Of a DNA stretch of 10,253 bases, positions 1 to 7,673 are shown piece by piece. Each line of letters starts with the position of its first letter. Position 1 is the first letter of the stretch. Origin of the DNA: Terriglobales bacterium. Its GTDB lineage: Bacteria > Acidobacteriota > Terriglobia > Terriglobales > Gp1-AA117. Under the pieces are notes generated by a model. That model had not been told where the DNA came from. It ran no database searches and was given only the letters and a program-made list of their open reading frames with translations. The DNA is taken from NCBI GenBank assembly GCA_030150795.1, contig JASLFF010000749.1:1-10253 (forward strand), in the 5' to 3' direction. The position numbers were made by a program, and so were the translations under genes.

Positions 1-2135
1 CCGGCACGACGGCATATTTGCTTGATGAACAGTACAGGCCGGTTCCCGTCTGGATGCCTGGCGAACTGTACATTGGCGGCGATTCGGTGGGACGTGGGTA
101 TGTGGGGCGTGGAGGTCTCACTGCGGACCGCTTTGTTCCCGACCCCTTTGCATGCAAGCCTGGAGCGCGCATGTATCGTACCGGCGACCTCGCCCGATAT
201 CGCAGCGATGGCGCAGTGGAATTCCTGGGGCGTCGCGATGGACAGGTCAAGATCAGGGGCTACCGGGTGGAACTGGGCGAAATTGAAGCTGCTTTGTGCC
301 GCCATCCCGAAGTGCAAAAGGCCGCCGTGATAGTGGCCGATGACAACGCGGTGGGGAAGCACCTTGTGGCATGGGTGGCAATAGGATCAGCCCGGATCAC
401 CGAAAACGATTTACGTGGCTTTCTCCAGCAGAGCCTGCCCGCTTACATGGTTCCCAGTGCCATTGCTTGCGTCGATCAGCTCAAGCTCACATCCAACGGC
501 AAGATAGATCGTCAAGCTTTACTGCGTTCCACGCCAACTCCAGCAGCCGTGGAATTTCGCGGGCACGGCGATGAAGTAGAGGAAAGCCTGGTCGCAATCT
601 GGCGGTCAGTGTTGAATGTGGAACGCGTGGGCGTTGAGGACAACTACTTCTCGCTGGGCGGCGATTCCTTGCGGGTGATCCAACTGGTGCATGAAGCCCG
701 GCGTTACGGAATCGTAATTGCGGCCACGGACATCCTTCGTTATCCGACCATTCGACAATTGCGCCGGGCAATGCAAGCCGAATCCCTGCGTAGCTTGTTC
801 CCGGAGGGCGTCCCGGCCCTCACTCCATCTTTGGAAAACCTGTCACCGGCCGCGCCAGCAGATGTAATTGATTTCTACCCCTTGTCCGGCATGCAGGCGT
901 TCATGGTGAAAAATAATCGGCCAGGGATCTTTCACATCCAGGATTGCTTCCACATCTCTGATGCGAGCTTCTCCTATCCGGCATTGGAGAGCGCATTGCA
1001 GGCAGCCATGGAGCGGCATCCAGCCTTGCGCACCGTTTTTGATTTGGAAAGCGACCAGCCCATGCAATGGGTGCGTGGCAGCCTTCGCTGCGCATTGAGT
1101 GTAGAGAACATTTCTCATCTGGAAGCTTCAGCTCAGGAAGAACATATCGCGGCCGCTCTTCGTGCCGATCGCGAAAGACAGTTTGATCTCTCTGACAGAG
1201 AGGCGCCGCTGTTCCGCGTCATGGTGTTCCAGAAGTCCGTGAGCGAATTTAATCTGGTGTTTTCCTGCCACCACGCAATCATGGACGGCTGGGGCCATCG
1301 CGTGTTGCTGAACCATCTGGTGCAGGCGTACCTGAGCTGCAAAGCCGGAGCAAAGCCCGATTTAGGGAAGCCTGACAACACGTGCCGCGAATTTGTCGCT
1401 TTTCAGGAAGCTGTTCGGCAGTCAGAAAAAGCGGCGGCCTTCTGGCGGCACTATCTGGAGGGCGCGGACCTTCAGCCGCTTACGCCGGCCCATGGAGGCA
1501 GCCAGGAACAATTGGAGAGCGCCAGTGTACTTCGTCCTTTAGCTCCGGAACTGGCCCAGTCGCTGCTTCACGCCGCCCGTATAAATGCGGTTTCCATGCA
1601 GGCGTTGGCGCTCAGCGCATGGTTTGAAGTCTTGCGCAAAATATCGGGGCGGGAACTTGTGGTCGCGGGTGTGATCGCCAACGGGCGCTCGGAGCATCTC
1701 TCCAATCCGCTCTCGACTGTTGGGCTCTTTTGGAACATTGTTCCCATGGTTTCCCGCATGAGTCTTCCATTGCCGGCACAGGCGATGGCGGTCCAGAAAG
1801 ATCTGGTGGATGCAGAGCCATACCTGGCTTATCCAATGACCCAGTTACAAGCGGACCAGGGCGGACGCGAATTATTCTTTTCCACGTTTAGATACCTGAA
1901 TTTCTGGAATACGCAGCCATTTCCGAAGCATTCGGATCTGAGCTTAGTCAGCGTTCGCTCCCATGATCGCTATTCCTTTCCCCTGAATTGCTCAGTGGTC
2001 ATTGACCCAGCCAGCAATGGAGGATATCTGCAACTCGATTATGACCCCGGCATATTAGACGCTGACCGGATACACGCAGCCCTGAACCACTACTACCAAC
2101 TTCTGGAGCAAATCGCTTCCGACCCAGCAGCTTAG
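1..2135 (+). CDS. Nonribosomal peptide synthetase, C-terminal part (A-PCP-C), 5' partial
   Basis: This is the 3' end of an NRPS gene that enters from upstream; the frame is open from the first base, so the true start is outside the window. Residues are counted from the TTG codon at 18. The adenylation-domain remainder shows A6 GELYIGG (15-21), A7 YRTGDLAR (53-60), A8 GRRDGQVKIRGYRVELGEIE (71-90) and A10 NGKIDR (160-165, catalytic Lys162). The substrate-code region is upstream, so the activated amino acid cannot be read. A carrier protein follows with DNYFSLGGDSLR (208-219); Ser217 would take phosphopantetheine. A condensation domain then runs from YPLSGMQ (287) to the end, with the active-site motif HHAIMDG (418-424, His419) and C4-like CREFVAFQ (457-464). 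No thioesterase, reductase or further carrier protein follows, and the stop at 2133-2135 is clean. The final C domain may therefore release or cyclise the chain, or accept a carrier from another protein. The HHxxxDG motif fits a C domain better than an epimerase. Family assignment is secure; the release role is inference. Confidence 0.96.
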   Translation, partial: GTTAYLLDEQYRPVPVWMPGELYIGGDSVGRGYVGRGGLTADRFVPDPFACKPGARMYRTGDLARYRSDGAVEFLGRRDGQVKIRGYRVELGEIEAALCRHPEVQKAAVIVADDNAVGKHLVAWVAIGSARITENDLRGFLQQSLPAYMVPSAIACVDQLKLTSNGKIDRQALLRSTPTPAAVEFRGHGDEVEESLVAIWRSVLNVERVGVEDNYFSLGGDSLRVIQLVHEARRYGIVIAATDILRYPTIRQLRRAMQAESLRSLFPEGVPALTPSLENLSPAAPADVIDFYPLSGMQAFMVKNNRPGIFHIQDCFHISDASFSYPALESALQAAMERHPALRTVFDLESDQPMQWVRGSLRCALSVENISHLEASAQEEHIAAALRADRERQFDLSDREAPLFRVMVFQKSVSEFNLVFSCHHAIMDGWGHRVLLNHLVQAYLSCKAGAKPDLGKPDNTCREFVAFQEAVRQSEKAAAFWRHYLEGADLQPLTPAHGGSQEQLESASVLRPLAPELAQSLLHAARINAVSMQALALSAWFEVLRKISGRELVVAGVIANGRSEHLSNPLSTVGLFWNIVPMVSRMSLPLPAQAMAVQKDLVDAEPYLAYPMTQLQADQGGRELFFSTFRYLNFWNTQPFPKHSDLSLVSVRSHDRYSFPLNCSVVIDPASNGGYLQLDYDPGILDADRIHAALNHYYQLLEQIASDPAA

Positions 2136-2137
2136 AA

Positions 2138-3799
2138 ATGCCTTTACAACTATTCCAATTTCTTCTGAAGCAGTCCCGCCGCACGCTGGTCTTGGCCGTG
2201 GGCGCCGGCTTCATCAGCGGCGCGACGAACGCAGGGATGCTGGCGCTGGTCAATATAGTGATCTCCCGCCACGGCCATGGAGGATCGCTATTGCCAGTGT
2301 TTTTCGGACTGTGTCTTCTGGCGCCGATGGCCCGCACTTGTTCCGAACTGTTGCTGGTCCGGCTGTCACAAAATGCCCTGCTAAAGCTGCGCATGGAACT
2401 GAGCCGGCAGGTTGTGGGCGTAGCGCTTTGCAATCTGGAGTCTTTGGGAGCGCACCGCATTCTGTCAGCACTCACAGATGACCTTCCGCGAATTACGGAT
2501 ATGGTGGCGGTTATTCCGGTGCTTTGCATCAATGCCGGCGTGGTGGCCAGCTGCCTCATATATATGGGTTGTTTGAACCCAGTCCTACTGGCGGGAGTGC
2601 TGGGCTTCATGTTGGTGGGGGTTTTGACCTATCAATTTGGCATCCGTCGAGCGACAAGTCATTTGAAGACTGCTCGGCAGCACGAAAATCAGGTCTACAA
2701 ACATTTTCGCGCTTTGACCATGGGAGTGAAAGAACTCAAGCTGCACCGCCGCCGCCGCAATGTGTTTTTATCGGATGTGCTTCATGGTGCAGCGCGCTCC
2801 GCCCGTTATGAAAATACGGCAGGGCTGAGCATCTATTCAGTTGCGGCGAGCTGGGGACAGCTTCTGGTATTTTTGGCCATCGGGCTGCTTGTGTTCGTGC
2901 TGGCTGGTCTGGTGCACGCTGCCTCTGGCGTGACCACAGGCTTCACGTTGGCATTGCTTTACATTATGGGGCCATTGCAGATGATCATGAACGCGCTGCC
3001 CGGCTTGAAGCGCGCGGATGTCTCCATTCGCAATGTCCAGGAGTTAGGGCTGGCGCTGGCCCAATCTCCTGAAACTGAACATCCCACGATGGAAGCGATA
3101 CCTGATCCGCAGACCGTACGGCTGGATATCTCGGGCCTGATTTATGCCTACCGGAACAGCGAATCGTCCGAGCAGTTTGTGCTAGGCCCAATTGAGCTGA
3201 CGATTCTTCCCGGAGAATTGCTCTTTATCACTGGAGGAAACGGCAGCGGCAAAACCACGCTCGCTAAACTTCTGGTGGGACTGTATGCGCCCGATGCGGG
3301 AGAGATCTCCTGGAACGGCAAGCCCGTTGATGACCGGAATCGAGACGACTATCGGCAGCTGTTTTCCGCCGTGTTTTCTGATTTTATGTTGTTCGATTCT
3401 CTGCTGGGGCTTGACTGCGCTGATCTGGACGACCGCGCCCGGCAATATCTTCGCCAGCTAAGACTGGAAAATAAGGTCCAGATCGAGAATGGCGCGCTTT
3501 CAACCACGGAACTTTCGCAAGGCCAGCGCAAACGTCTCGCCCTCCTGACCGCTTGTCTTGAAGACCGGCCGATCTACTTTTTAGATGAATGGGCAGCCGA
3601 CCAGGACCCGGTTTTCAAAAACACCTTTTACACGCAGATTCTGCCGGGGCTGAAGGCCCGAGGCAAAACCGTCGTCGTAATCAGCCACGACGATCACTTC
3701 TACCATGTGGCTGACCGCGTGGTTAAGCTCGAATCCGGACAGATCATTCGTGACCGACGGGCAGATGAGTTGATTCACGAAAAAGTTGAGTCCGCCTGA
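2138..3799 (+). CDS. Cyclic-peptide exporter, ABC transporter with fused membrane and ATPase domains (SyrD/PvdE family)
   Basis: A 553-residue half-transporter that should act as a homodimer in the inner membrane and export the NRPS product. The first ~300 residues hold about six hydrophobic segments (for example ~18-40, ~50-66, ~124-165 and ~235-285). The ATPase domain starts near 325 and has Walker A GGNGSGKTT (366-374), a Q-loop around Gln407, signature LSQGQRKR (459-466), Walker B IYFLDEW (479-485) and H-loop His517. The stretch DEWAADQDP after Walker B is typical of the SyrD/PvdE cyclic-peptide transporter family, which exports lipopeptides and pyoverdine precursors. The ATG lies two bases after the NRPS stop, and there is no good Shine-Dalgarno before it (cagcttagaa), so translation probably depends on coupling to the NRPS gene. 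This close linkage argues strongly that the cargo is the NRPS peptide. Full length; no missing catalytic residues seen. Confidence 0.95.
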   Translation: MPLQLFQFLLKQSRRTLVLAVGAGFISGATNAGMLALVNIVISRHGHGGSLLPVFFGLCLLAPMARTCSELLLVRLSQNALLKLRMELSRQVVGVALCNLESLGAHRILSALTDDLPRITDMVAVIPVLCINAGVVASCLIYMGCLNPVLLAGVLGFMLVGVLTYQFGIRRATSHLKTARQHENQVYKHFRALTMGVKELKLHRRRRNVFLSDVLHGAARSARYENTAGLSIYSVAASWGQLLVFLAIGLLVFVLAGLVHAASGVTTGFTLALLYIMGPLQMIMNALPGLKRADVSIRNVQELGLALAQSPETEHPTMEAIPDPQTVRLDISGLIYAYRNSESSEQFVLGPIELTILPGELLFITGGNGSGKTTLAKLLVGLYAPDAGEISWNGKPVDDRNRDDYRQLFSAVFSDFMLFDSLLGLDCADLDDRARQYLRQLRLENKVQIENGALSTTELSQGQRKRLALLTACLEDRPIYFLDEWAADQDPVFKNTFYTQILPGLKARGKTVVVISHDDHFYHVADRVVKLESGQIIRDRRADELIHEKVESA

Positions 3800-3805
3800 G
3801 TCGCA

Positions 3806-3812
3806 AGAGGGA
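3806..3812 (+). promoter_or_regulatory. Ribosome binding site supporting a GTG start
   Basis: AGAGGGA lies 5 bases before the GTG at 3818. It decides the start of the M28 peptidase, because the GTG gives a lysine-containing N-terminus followed directly by a hydrophobic segment, as expected for a membrane anchor. No better in-frame ATG precedes that segment. Confidence 0.7.
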
Positions 3813-3817
3813 ATCCA

Positions 3818-6160
3818 GTGCATTCTAAAAAGTCAATTTTAATCGTGGGCTTGGTTTTACTGGCGCTGACCGGTATGGTCCTTATGTGCCTGCCGGAGAC
3901 CCGCGCACCCAAGGCTCTCTCCGCCAGCGCTCCGCCGGAGGTCTTCTCGGCCATGCGCGCCCGCGCGCATCTGGAACAAATTGGACGCAGTCCACATCCG
4001 TTGGGCTCAGCGGCGGAGAAGGATGTGCTGGCATATATAACGAACACCATAGCGCAAATGGGGGTGGAGCCGCAGGTAGAGCGTCGCTCAGTGCTGGTGC
4101 ATCCCTCCACCGGCGATTATGTTGCCGGTAAGGTCACCAATGTTTTGGCTGTGCTGCCTGGCAGCGCAAATAGCGAGGCGCTTCTGCTGGTGGCGCATTA
4201 CGACTCCGTTGCTTCCAGTTTTGGAGTAAGCGATGACGGCAATGGAGTGGCGGTCCTGCTGGAAACGCTGCGCGCCTTGCGGGCAGGCCAGCCATTGCGC
4301 AATGACATTATTTTCCTTTTCACCGATGGCGAAGAAGCGGGCAGCCTGGGAGCACGCGCATTTCTTGAGGACCATTGTCTTGGACATAAAGTCGGACTAG
4401 TGCTTAACTTCGAGGCGCACGGAACTTCTGGCGCGGCATTTCTTTTCGAGACCACACGGAATAATGGTTGGATGGTCCGCGAGTTCGCCAAAGCGGCACC
4501 GTATCCCGCTGCTTCTTCTCTGTTTTACGAAATCTATAGGCGCCTACCCAATGACACGGACCTTACCGCTTTTAAGGAAGCTGGTCTTGCGGGCATGAAC
4601 TTTGCCTATAGTGGCGATCAGCTTTTCTACCACACCGCTGGGGACAATCTTTCCCATTTAGACGCGGGAAGCTTGCAACACCAAGGCTTCTATGCTCTTT
4701 CTCTGGCGCGCTGGTTCGGCAATCTCAATCTTGAGCGGGTCGCCCGCCCGAATCTGATTTTCTTTTCCGTTCTGCGCTCATATTTGCTCTGGTATCCCGA
4801 AAGCTGGGCTTCGCCGTTAGCAGTCCTACTTTTGCTGGCGACCTTAACGCTCGTGATGCTCGGGCTCAGAACACATGCCTTATTGCGAAAAGAATTTATC
4901 GCGGCGATGCTTGCATTCCCATTGGCATGTCTTGCATGCGGACTCTCCGCCACCGGACTGTGGTGGCTGGTCCGCCAGATTCAGCCACAGTATCGCGCAT
5001 TTCTGCCGGTGCAGGGAGACGTTTACAACCATACCTGGTACATTCTCGCCATTGGCGCGCTCTCGATCGCGATCATGGCGGTCATCTTTCTGCGCCGCGT
5101 TCGGCAGGGTAGCGCCTGGAATCTGGTGGGCGGCGCGATCATCTGGCTTGCCATCGCGAATCTATGCCTGGCCATACTGGCGCCCGGCGCCAGCTACCTG
5201 CTTACCTGGCCGGTGCTTGCAATGCTGATCCTGTTATCCGCGGCAGTGGCAAAACCAGCCTGGCGGCTACACGGCGCAATGGCTGTTCCGGTTTCATCAT
5301 TACTTCTCATGTGTCTCATATTGTTGTGTTGCGCTCCGGCAGTATTTCTCCTCATACCCTTGTCGCAATACCTCTTCATCGGATTTGGAATGCAGGCGGC
5401 AGGATTGGGGGCGATGGTATTCGCGGTGCTGGTTGGCTTGATCGCCCCACTGATTTCGCTAATACCACTGCGGCCTCTGGTGGCATCTGCTTCGCTTGCG
5501 TGTCTCGGCCTGCTTGTGGGCGGTAGCCTGACTTCAGGATTCAGCCCCGCGCACCCGAGGCAGAATACAGTTTTCTATGCTCTCGATGCGGATTCGGGGA
5601 GCGCCGTTTGGGCCAACCGTCAATCGCAGCAGGACTCCTGGAGTACTCAGTACCTGGGCGTCCACCCACAAAATACACTGCTTCCCTTTGTCTCGCCGTC
5701 ACACCGCGTCATGTTCCAGAATAATAGGGCACCATCTTTGACTCTGGCTCCGCCTGAAGTCATGGTGCTGGAAGACAGCCGCATGAACAACATCCGCCAT
5801 CTGCGGTTGTTGCTCAAGTCGCCGCGTGGCGCATCAACCGTTTTCCTTTATCCTGAAAATAAAGTGCTGCTGTACTCGTTGCAGATTAATGCCACCGGGC
5901 CCAGATTGGTGTCCGTAGGCACAGGGATTGCCAGCCCTTTTGATGTTCTGATGATTCGCGGGCTGCCGCCGGAGGGGATGCCGGTAACCATGGACGTCCA
6001 GTCCGGTGCTCCATTCCATTTCCGCGTAGTGGACAAGACGGAAGGATTGCCCGCCATTCCGGAGATGTCATTCAAGGCCAGGGCATCATGGATGATCCGC
6101 TCGCGCGACCTTGACTTGTTCAATGATTCCACTCTGGTAAGCAAAACGTTTGCTCCCTGA
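3818..6160 (+). CDS. Membrane-anchored M28 family zinc metallopeptidase with multiple C-terminal membrane segments
   Basis: A 780-residue protein with an N-terminal signal anchor (~7-26) after a basic start (MHSKK). The M28 catalytic domain spans ~45-300. Likely two-zinc ligands are His127 (HYDS), Asp139 (SDDGNG), Glu173 (DGEEAG, with Glu172 as general base), Glu199 (NFEA) and His272 (FYHTAGDN). All five are present, so the enzyme should be active. About eight hydrophobic segments follow between ~331 and ~575, then a ~200-residue soluble tail without an obvious motif. The architecture resembles M28 proteins of the vacuolar membrane protease (Pff1-like) type. From the anchor orientation the catalytic domain should face the periplasm. 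M28 enzymes are mostly aminopeptidases or related amide hydrolases; the substrate here is unknown. The gene starts 18 bp after the exporter gene, so it is probably co-transcribed and may process or detoxify the exported peptide. General proteolysis unrelated to the cluster is the main alternative. Confidence 0.92.
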   Translation: MHSKKSILIVGLVLLALTGMVLMCLPETRAPKALSASAPPEVFSAMRARAHLEQIGRSPHPLGSAAEKDVLAYITNTIAQMGVEPQVERRSVLVHPSTGDYVAGKVTNVLAVLPGSANSEALLLVAHYDSVASSFGVSDDGNGVAVLLETLRALRAGQPLRNDIIFLFTDGEEAGSLGARAFLEDHCLGHKVGLVLNFEAHGTSGAAFLFETTRNNGWMVREFAKAAPYPAASSLFYEIYRRLPNDTDLTAFKEAGLAGMNFAYSGDQLFYHTAGDNLSHLDAGSLQHQGFYALSLARWFGNLNLERVARPNLIFFSVLRSYLLWYPESWASPLAVLLLLATLTLVMLGLRTHALLRKEFIAAMLAFPLACLACGLSATGLWWLVRQIQPQYRAFLPVQGDVYNHTWYILAIGALSIAIMAVIFLRRVRQGSAWNLVGGAIIWLAIANLCLAILAPGASYLLTWPVLAMLILLSAAVAKPAWRLHGAMAVPVSSLLLMCLILLCCAPAVFLLIPLSQYLFIGFGMQAAGLGAMVFAVLVGLIAPLISLIPLRPLVASASLACLGLLVGGSLTSGFSPAHPRQNTVFYALDADSGSAVWANRQSQQDSWSTQYLGVHPQNTLLPFVSPSHRVMFQNNRAPSLTLAPPEVMVLEDSRMNNIRHLRLLLKSPRGASTVFLYPENKVLLYSLQINATGPRLVSVGTGIASPFDVLMIRGLPPEGMPVTMDVQSGAPFHFRVVDKTEGLPAIPEMSFKARASWMIRSRDLDLFNDSTLVSKTFAP

Positions 6161-6188
6161 AACCTTTCACCAATCTTTCCTGAAGAGC

Positions 6189-6212
6189 GCATTCAGCCAT
6201 AGGGGTGAATGC
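6189..6212 (+). other. Inverted repeat in the gap before the Dab aminotransferase gene
   Basis: GCATTCA (6189-6195) and TGAATGC (6206-6212) form a perfect 7-bp inverted repeat around a 10-base loop (GCCATAGGGG). It begins 28 bases after the stop of the peptidase gene. No T-run follows, so it is not a typical Rho-independent terminator. It could be an operator or an RNA hairpin that separates the export block from the precursor block. A 7-bp repeat can also occur by chance. Confidence 0.35.
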
Positions 6213-6219
6213 CGACTTA

Positions 6220-6247
6220 AAGCAATCATCTTTAAGCAATTATCTTT
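6220..6247 (+). repeat. Two tandem copies of a 14-bp repeat
   Basis: AAGCAATCATCTTT (6220-6233) is followed directly by AAGCAATTATCTTT (6234-6247), with one mismatch (C/T). The repeat ends just before the Shine-Dalgarno AAGGA (6250-6254) of the gene starting at 6261, so it lies in the 5' leader of that gene. The AT-rich tract could hold a weak promoter or regulator site, or simply be a small duplication. The repeat itself is certain; its function is not known. Confidence 0.75.
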
Positions 6248-6260
6248 TTAAGGACTTCGC

Positions 6261-7538
6261 ATGAAAACTATTGAACTTTTTGAATCGCAAGTACGCAGTT
6301 ACTCACGTTCATTTCCCGTGGTGTTTACAAAAGCCACCGGTTCCTGCCTCACCGACGAGAAGGGCAAAGAATACCTGGATTTTTTCAGCGGCGCCGGTGC
6401 GCTGAACTACGGCCACAACAACCCGCATTTGAAACAGCCGCTTCTCGAATATATCGAAAATGACGGCATTACCCACGGCCTCGACATGGCAACCCACGCC
6501 AAGCAGCAATTCCTGGAGCGATTTAACGAGATAATTCTCAAACCCCGCAGCCTTGAATATAAAGTCCAGTTCGCCGGCCCCACGGGGACCAACGCGGTAG
6601 AGGCGGCGCTCAAGCTCGCGCGCAAGATTACCGGACGCCAGACCGTGTTTCACTTTGTGAATTCCTATCATGGTTTGAGCCTGGGATCGCTGGCCGTGAC
6701 TGCCAACGTCTCCAAGCGCAACAGCGCCGGGGTCCCTCTGCATTACAGCCTGCCCATGTTCTTTGATGGCGACCTTGGCCCCGATACCGACACGCTCGAT
6801 TATCTGGAGGCCTTGCTTGAGAACCCGGGGAATGGCGTAGGAATTCCCGCGGCCATCATCGTGGAAACAATTCAGGCGGAGGGCGGCGTTAAAGTGGCGG
6901 GCCGGGAATGGTTGCGCCGGCTTGAGCGGATTGCCAAGGAGTACGGAATTGTACTGATCGCGGATGACATTCAGGTCGGCTGCGGCCGGACCGGAGATTT
7001 TTTCAGCTTTGAATTTGCCGGCATCACGCCGGGCCTGGTTTGCCTGTCAAAATCCATAGGCGGCTATGGGCTGCCTATGTCGCTGGTATTGATCCGTCCT
7101 GATCTGGACATCTGGGCTCCGGGAGAACATACCGGCACTTTCCGCGGCAATAACTTGGCGTTCGTGACCGCCTCTGAAGCGCTCTCCTACTGGCTGGACC
7201 GCACATTCAGCAATTCAATTTTCGAAAAATCATGCCAGGCAGTCTGTCAGCTGCAGCAGATTGCTCTTGACTATCCGGAAGCGAAGGCCCATGTACGCGG
7301 CCGCGGCCTGATCCAGGGATTGGTCTTCCAGTCGGACAATTTCGCCAAGAAGCTTGCCCAAAAGGCCTTTTCGCATGGACTGATCATCGAAGCGTGCGGC
7401 CCCAAAGATAACGTTCTGAAATTGTTGCCGCCTCTTACCGTAACAAATGAGCAATTGGAGGAAGGCATCTTCATCATTGAACAATGCCTGGAATCTGTCC
7501 TGGCGGAATCAACCACCAGTATGGACGTCGCCAGCTAG
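6261..7538 (+). CDS. ectB: Diaminobutyrate-2-oxoglutarate aminotransferase (EctB/PvdH type)
   Basis: A 425-residue class III PLP aminotransferase, the usual length for EctB. It would convert L-aspartate 4-semialdehyde and glutamate into L-2,4-diaminobutyrate and 2-oxoglutarate in the cytoplasm. Visible features are a GPTGTNAVEAALK phosphate-binding region (106-118), the HG pair of SYHGLSLG (135-142), the cofactor Asp235 in IADDIQVGCGRTG (233-245), the PLP lysine Lys264 in LSKSIGGYG (262-270), and TGTFRGNN (291-298), a pattern strongly typical of EctB and its relatives. The start has AAGGA (6250-6254) 6 bases upstream. No ectA or ectC is next to it; the neighbours are NRPS, exporter and other amino-acid supply genes. 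That points to Dab as a peptide building block, as with PvdH in pyoverdine clusters, rather than to ectoine synthesis. A related omega-aminotransferase is possible but less likely. Confidence 0.9.
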   Translation: MKTIELFESQVRSYSRSFPVVFTKATGSCLTDEKGKEYLDFFSGAGALNYGHNNPHLKQPLLEYIENDGITHGLDMATHAKQQFLERFNEIILKPRSLEYKVQFAGPTGTNAVEAALKLARKITGRQTVFHFVNSYHGLSLGSLAVTANVSKRNSAGVPLHYSLPMFFDGDLGPDTDTLDYLEALLENPGNGVGIPAAIIVETIQAEGGVKVAGREWLRRLERIAKEYGIVLIADDIQVGCGRTGDFFSFEFAGITPGLVCLSKSIGGYGLPMSLVLIRPDLDIWAPGEHTGTFRGNNLAFVTASEALSYWLDRTFSNSIFEKSCQAVCQLQQIALDYPEAKAHVRGRGLIQGLVFQSDNFAKKLAQKAFSHGLIIEACGPKDNVLKLLPPLTVTNEQLEEGIFIIEQCLESVLAESTTSMDVAS

Positions 7539-7657
7539 GATTTTTATTCAGGCTTTGGCCGCAGTGGATACTCGACCGCCGTTTCCTGCAGCACAGCTCT
7601 CTAATGCCATTCGCTGAGAAATTAAAACGCGCGCGTGCGCGGGACGAACTCATCATA

Positions 7658-7666
7658 GAGGAAGGA
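7658..7666 (+). promoter_or_regulatory. Strong ribosome binding site of the dioxygenase gene
   Basis: GAGGAAGGA ends 7 bases before the ATG at 7674. It is the strongest Shine-Dalgarno in the window and fixes this start, in a 135-bp gap where no other signal is evident. It suggests efficient, independent translation of the dioxygenase. Confidence 0.75.
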
Positions 7667-7673
7667 AATAAAA

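Noticed and set aside
1999..2610. 203-codon open frame on the minus strand
   Set aside because: It overlaps the NRPS end and the exporter start antisense, spans their junction, and its translation is rich in Arg, Ser and Pro with no recognisable motif. It is a shadow of the coding frames on the + strand.
6217..6246. Possible sigma-70 promoter (TTAAAG ... TATCTT, 18-bp spacer) before the Dab gene
   Set aside because: Only about 3/6 and 4/6 matches to consensus in an AT-rich repeat; too weak to call as a promoter.
6261..7538. Ectoine biosynthesis locus
   Set aside because: EctB alone is present; ectA and ectC are not adjacent, and the neighbours are NRPS-associated.
7628..7641. Alternating CG/TG tract in the gap before the dioxygenase gene
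   Set aside because: 14 bases of alternating purine-pyrimidine could adopt Z-DNA in principle, but it is short and occurs readily by chance in moderately GC-rich DNA.
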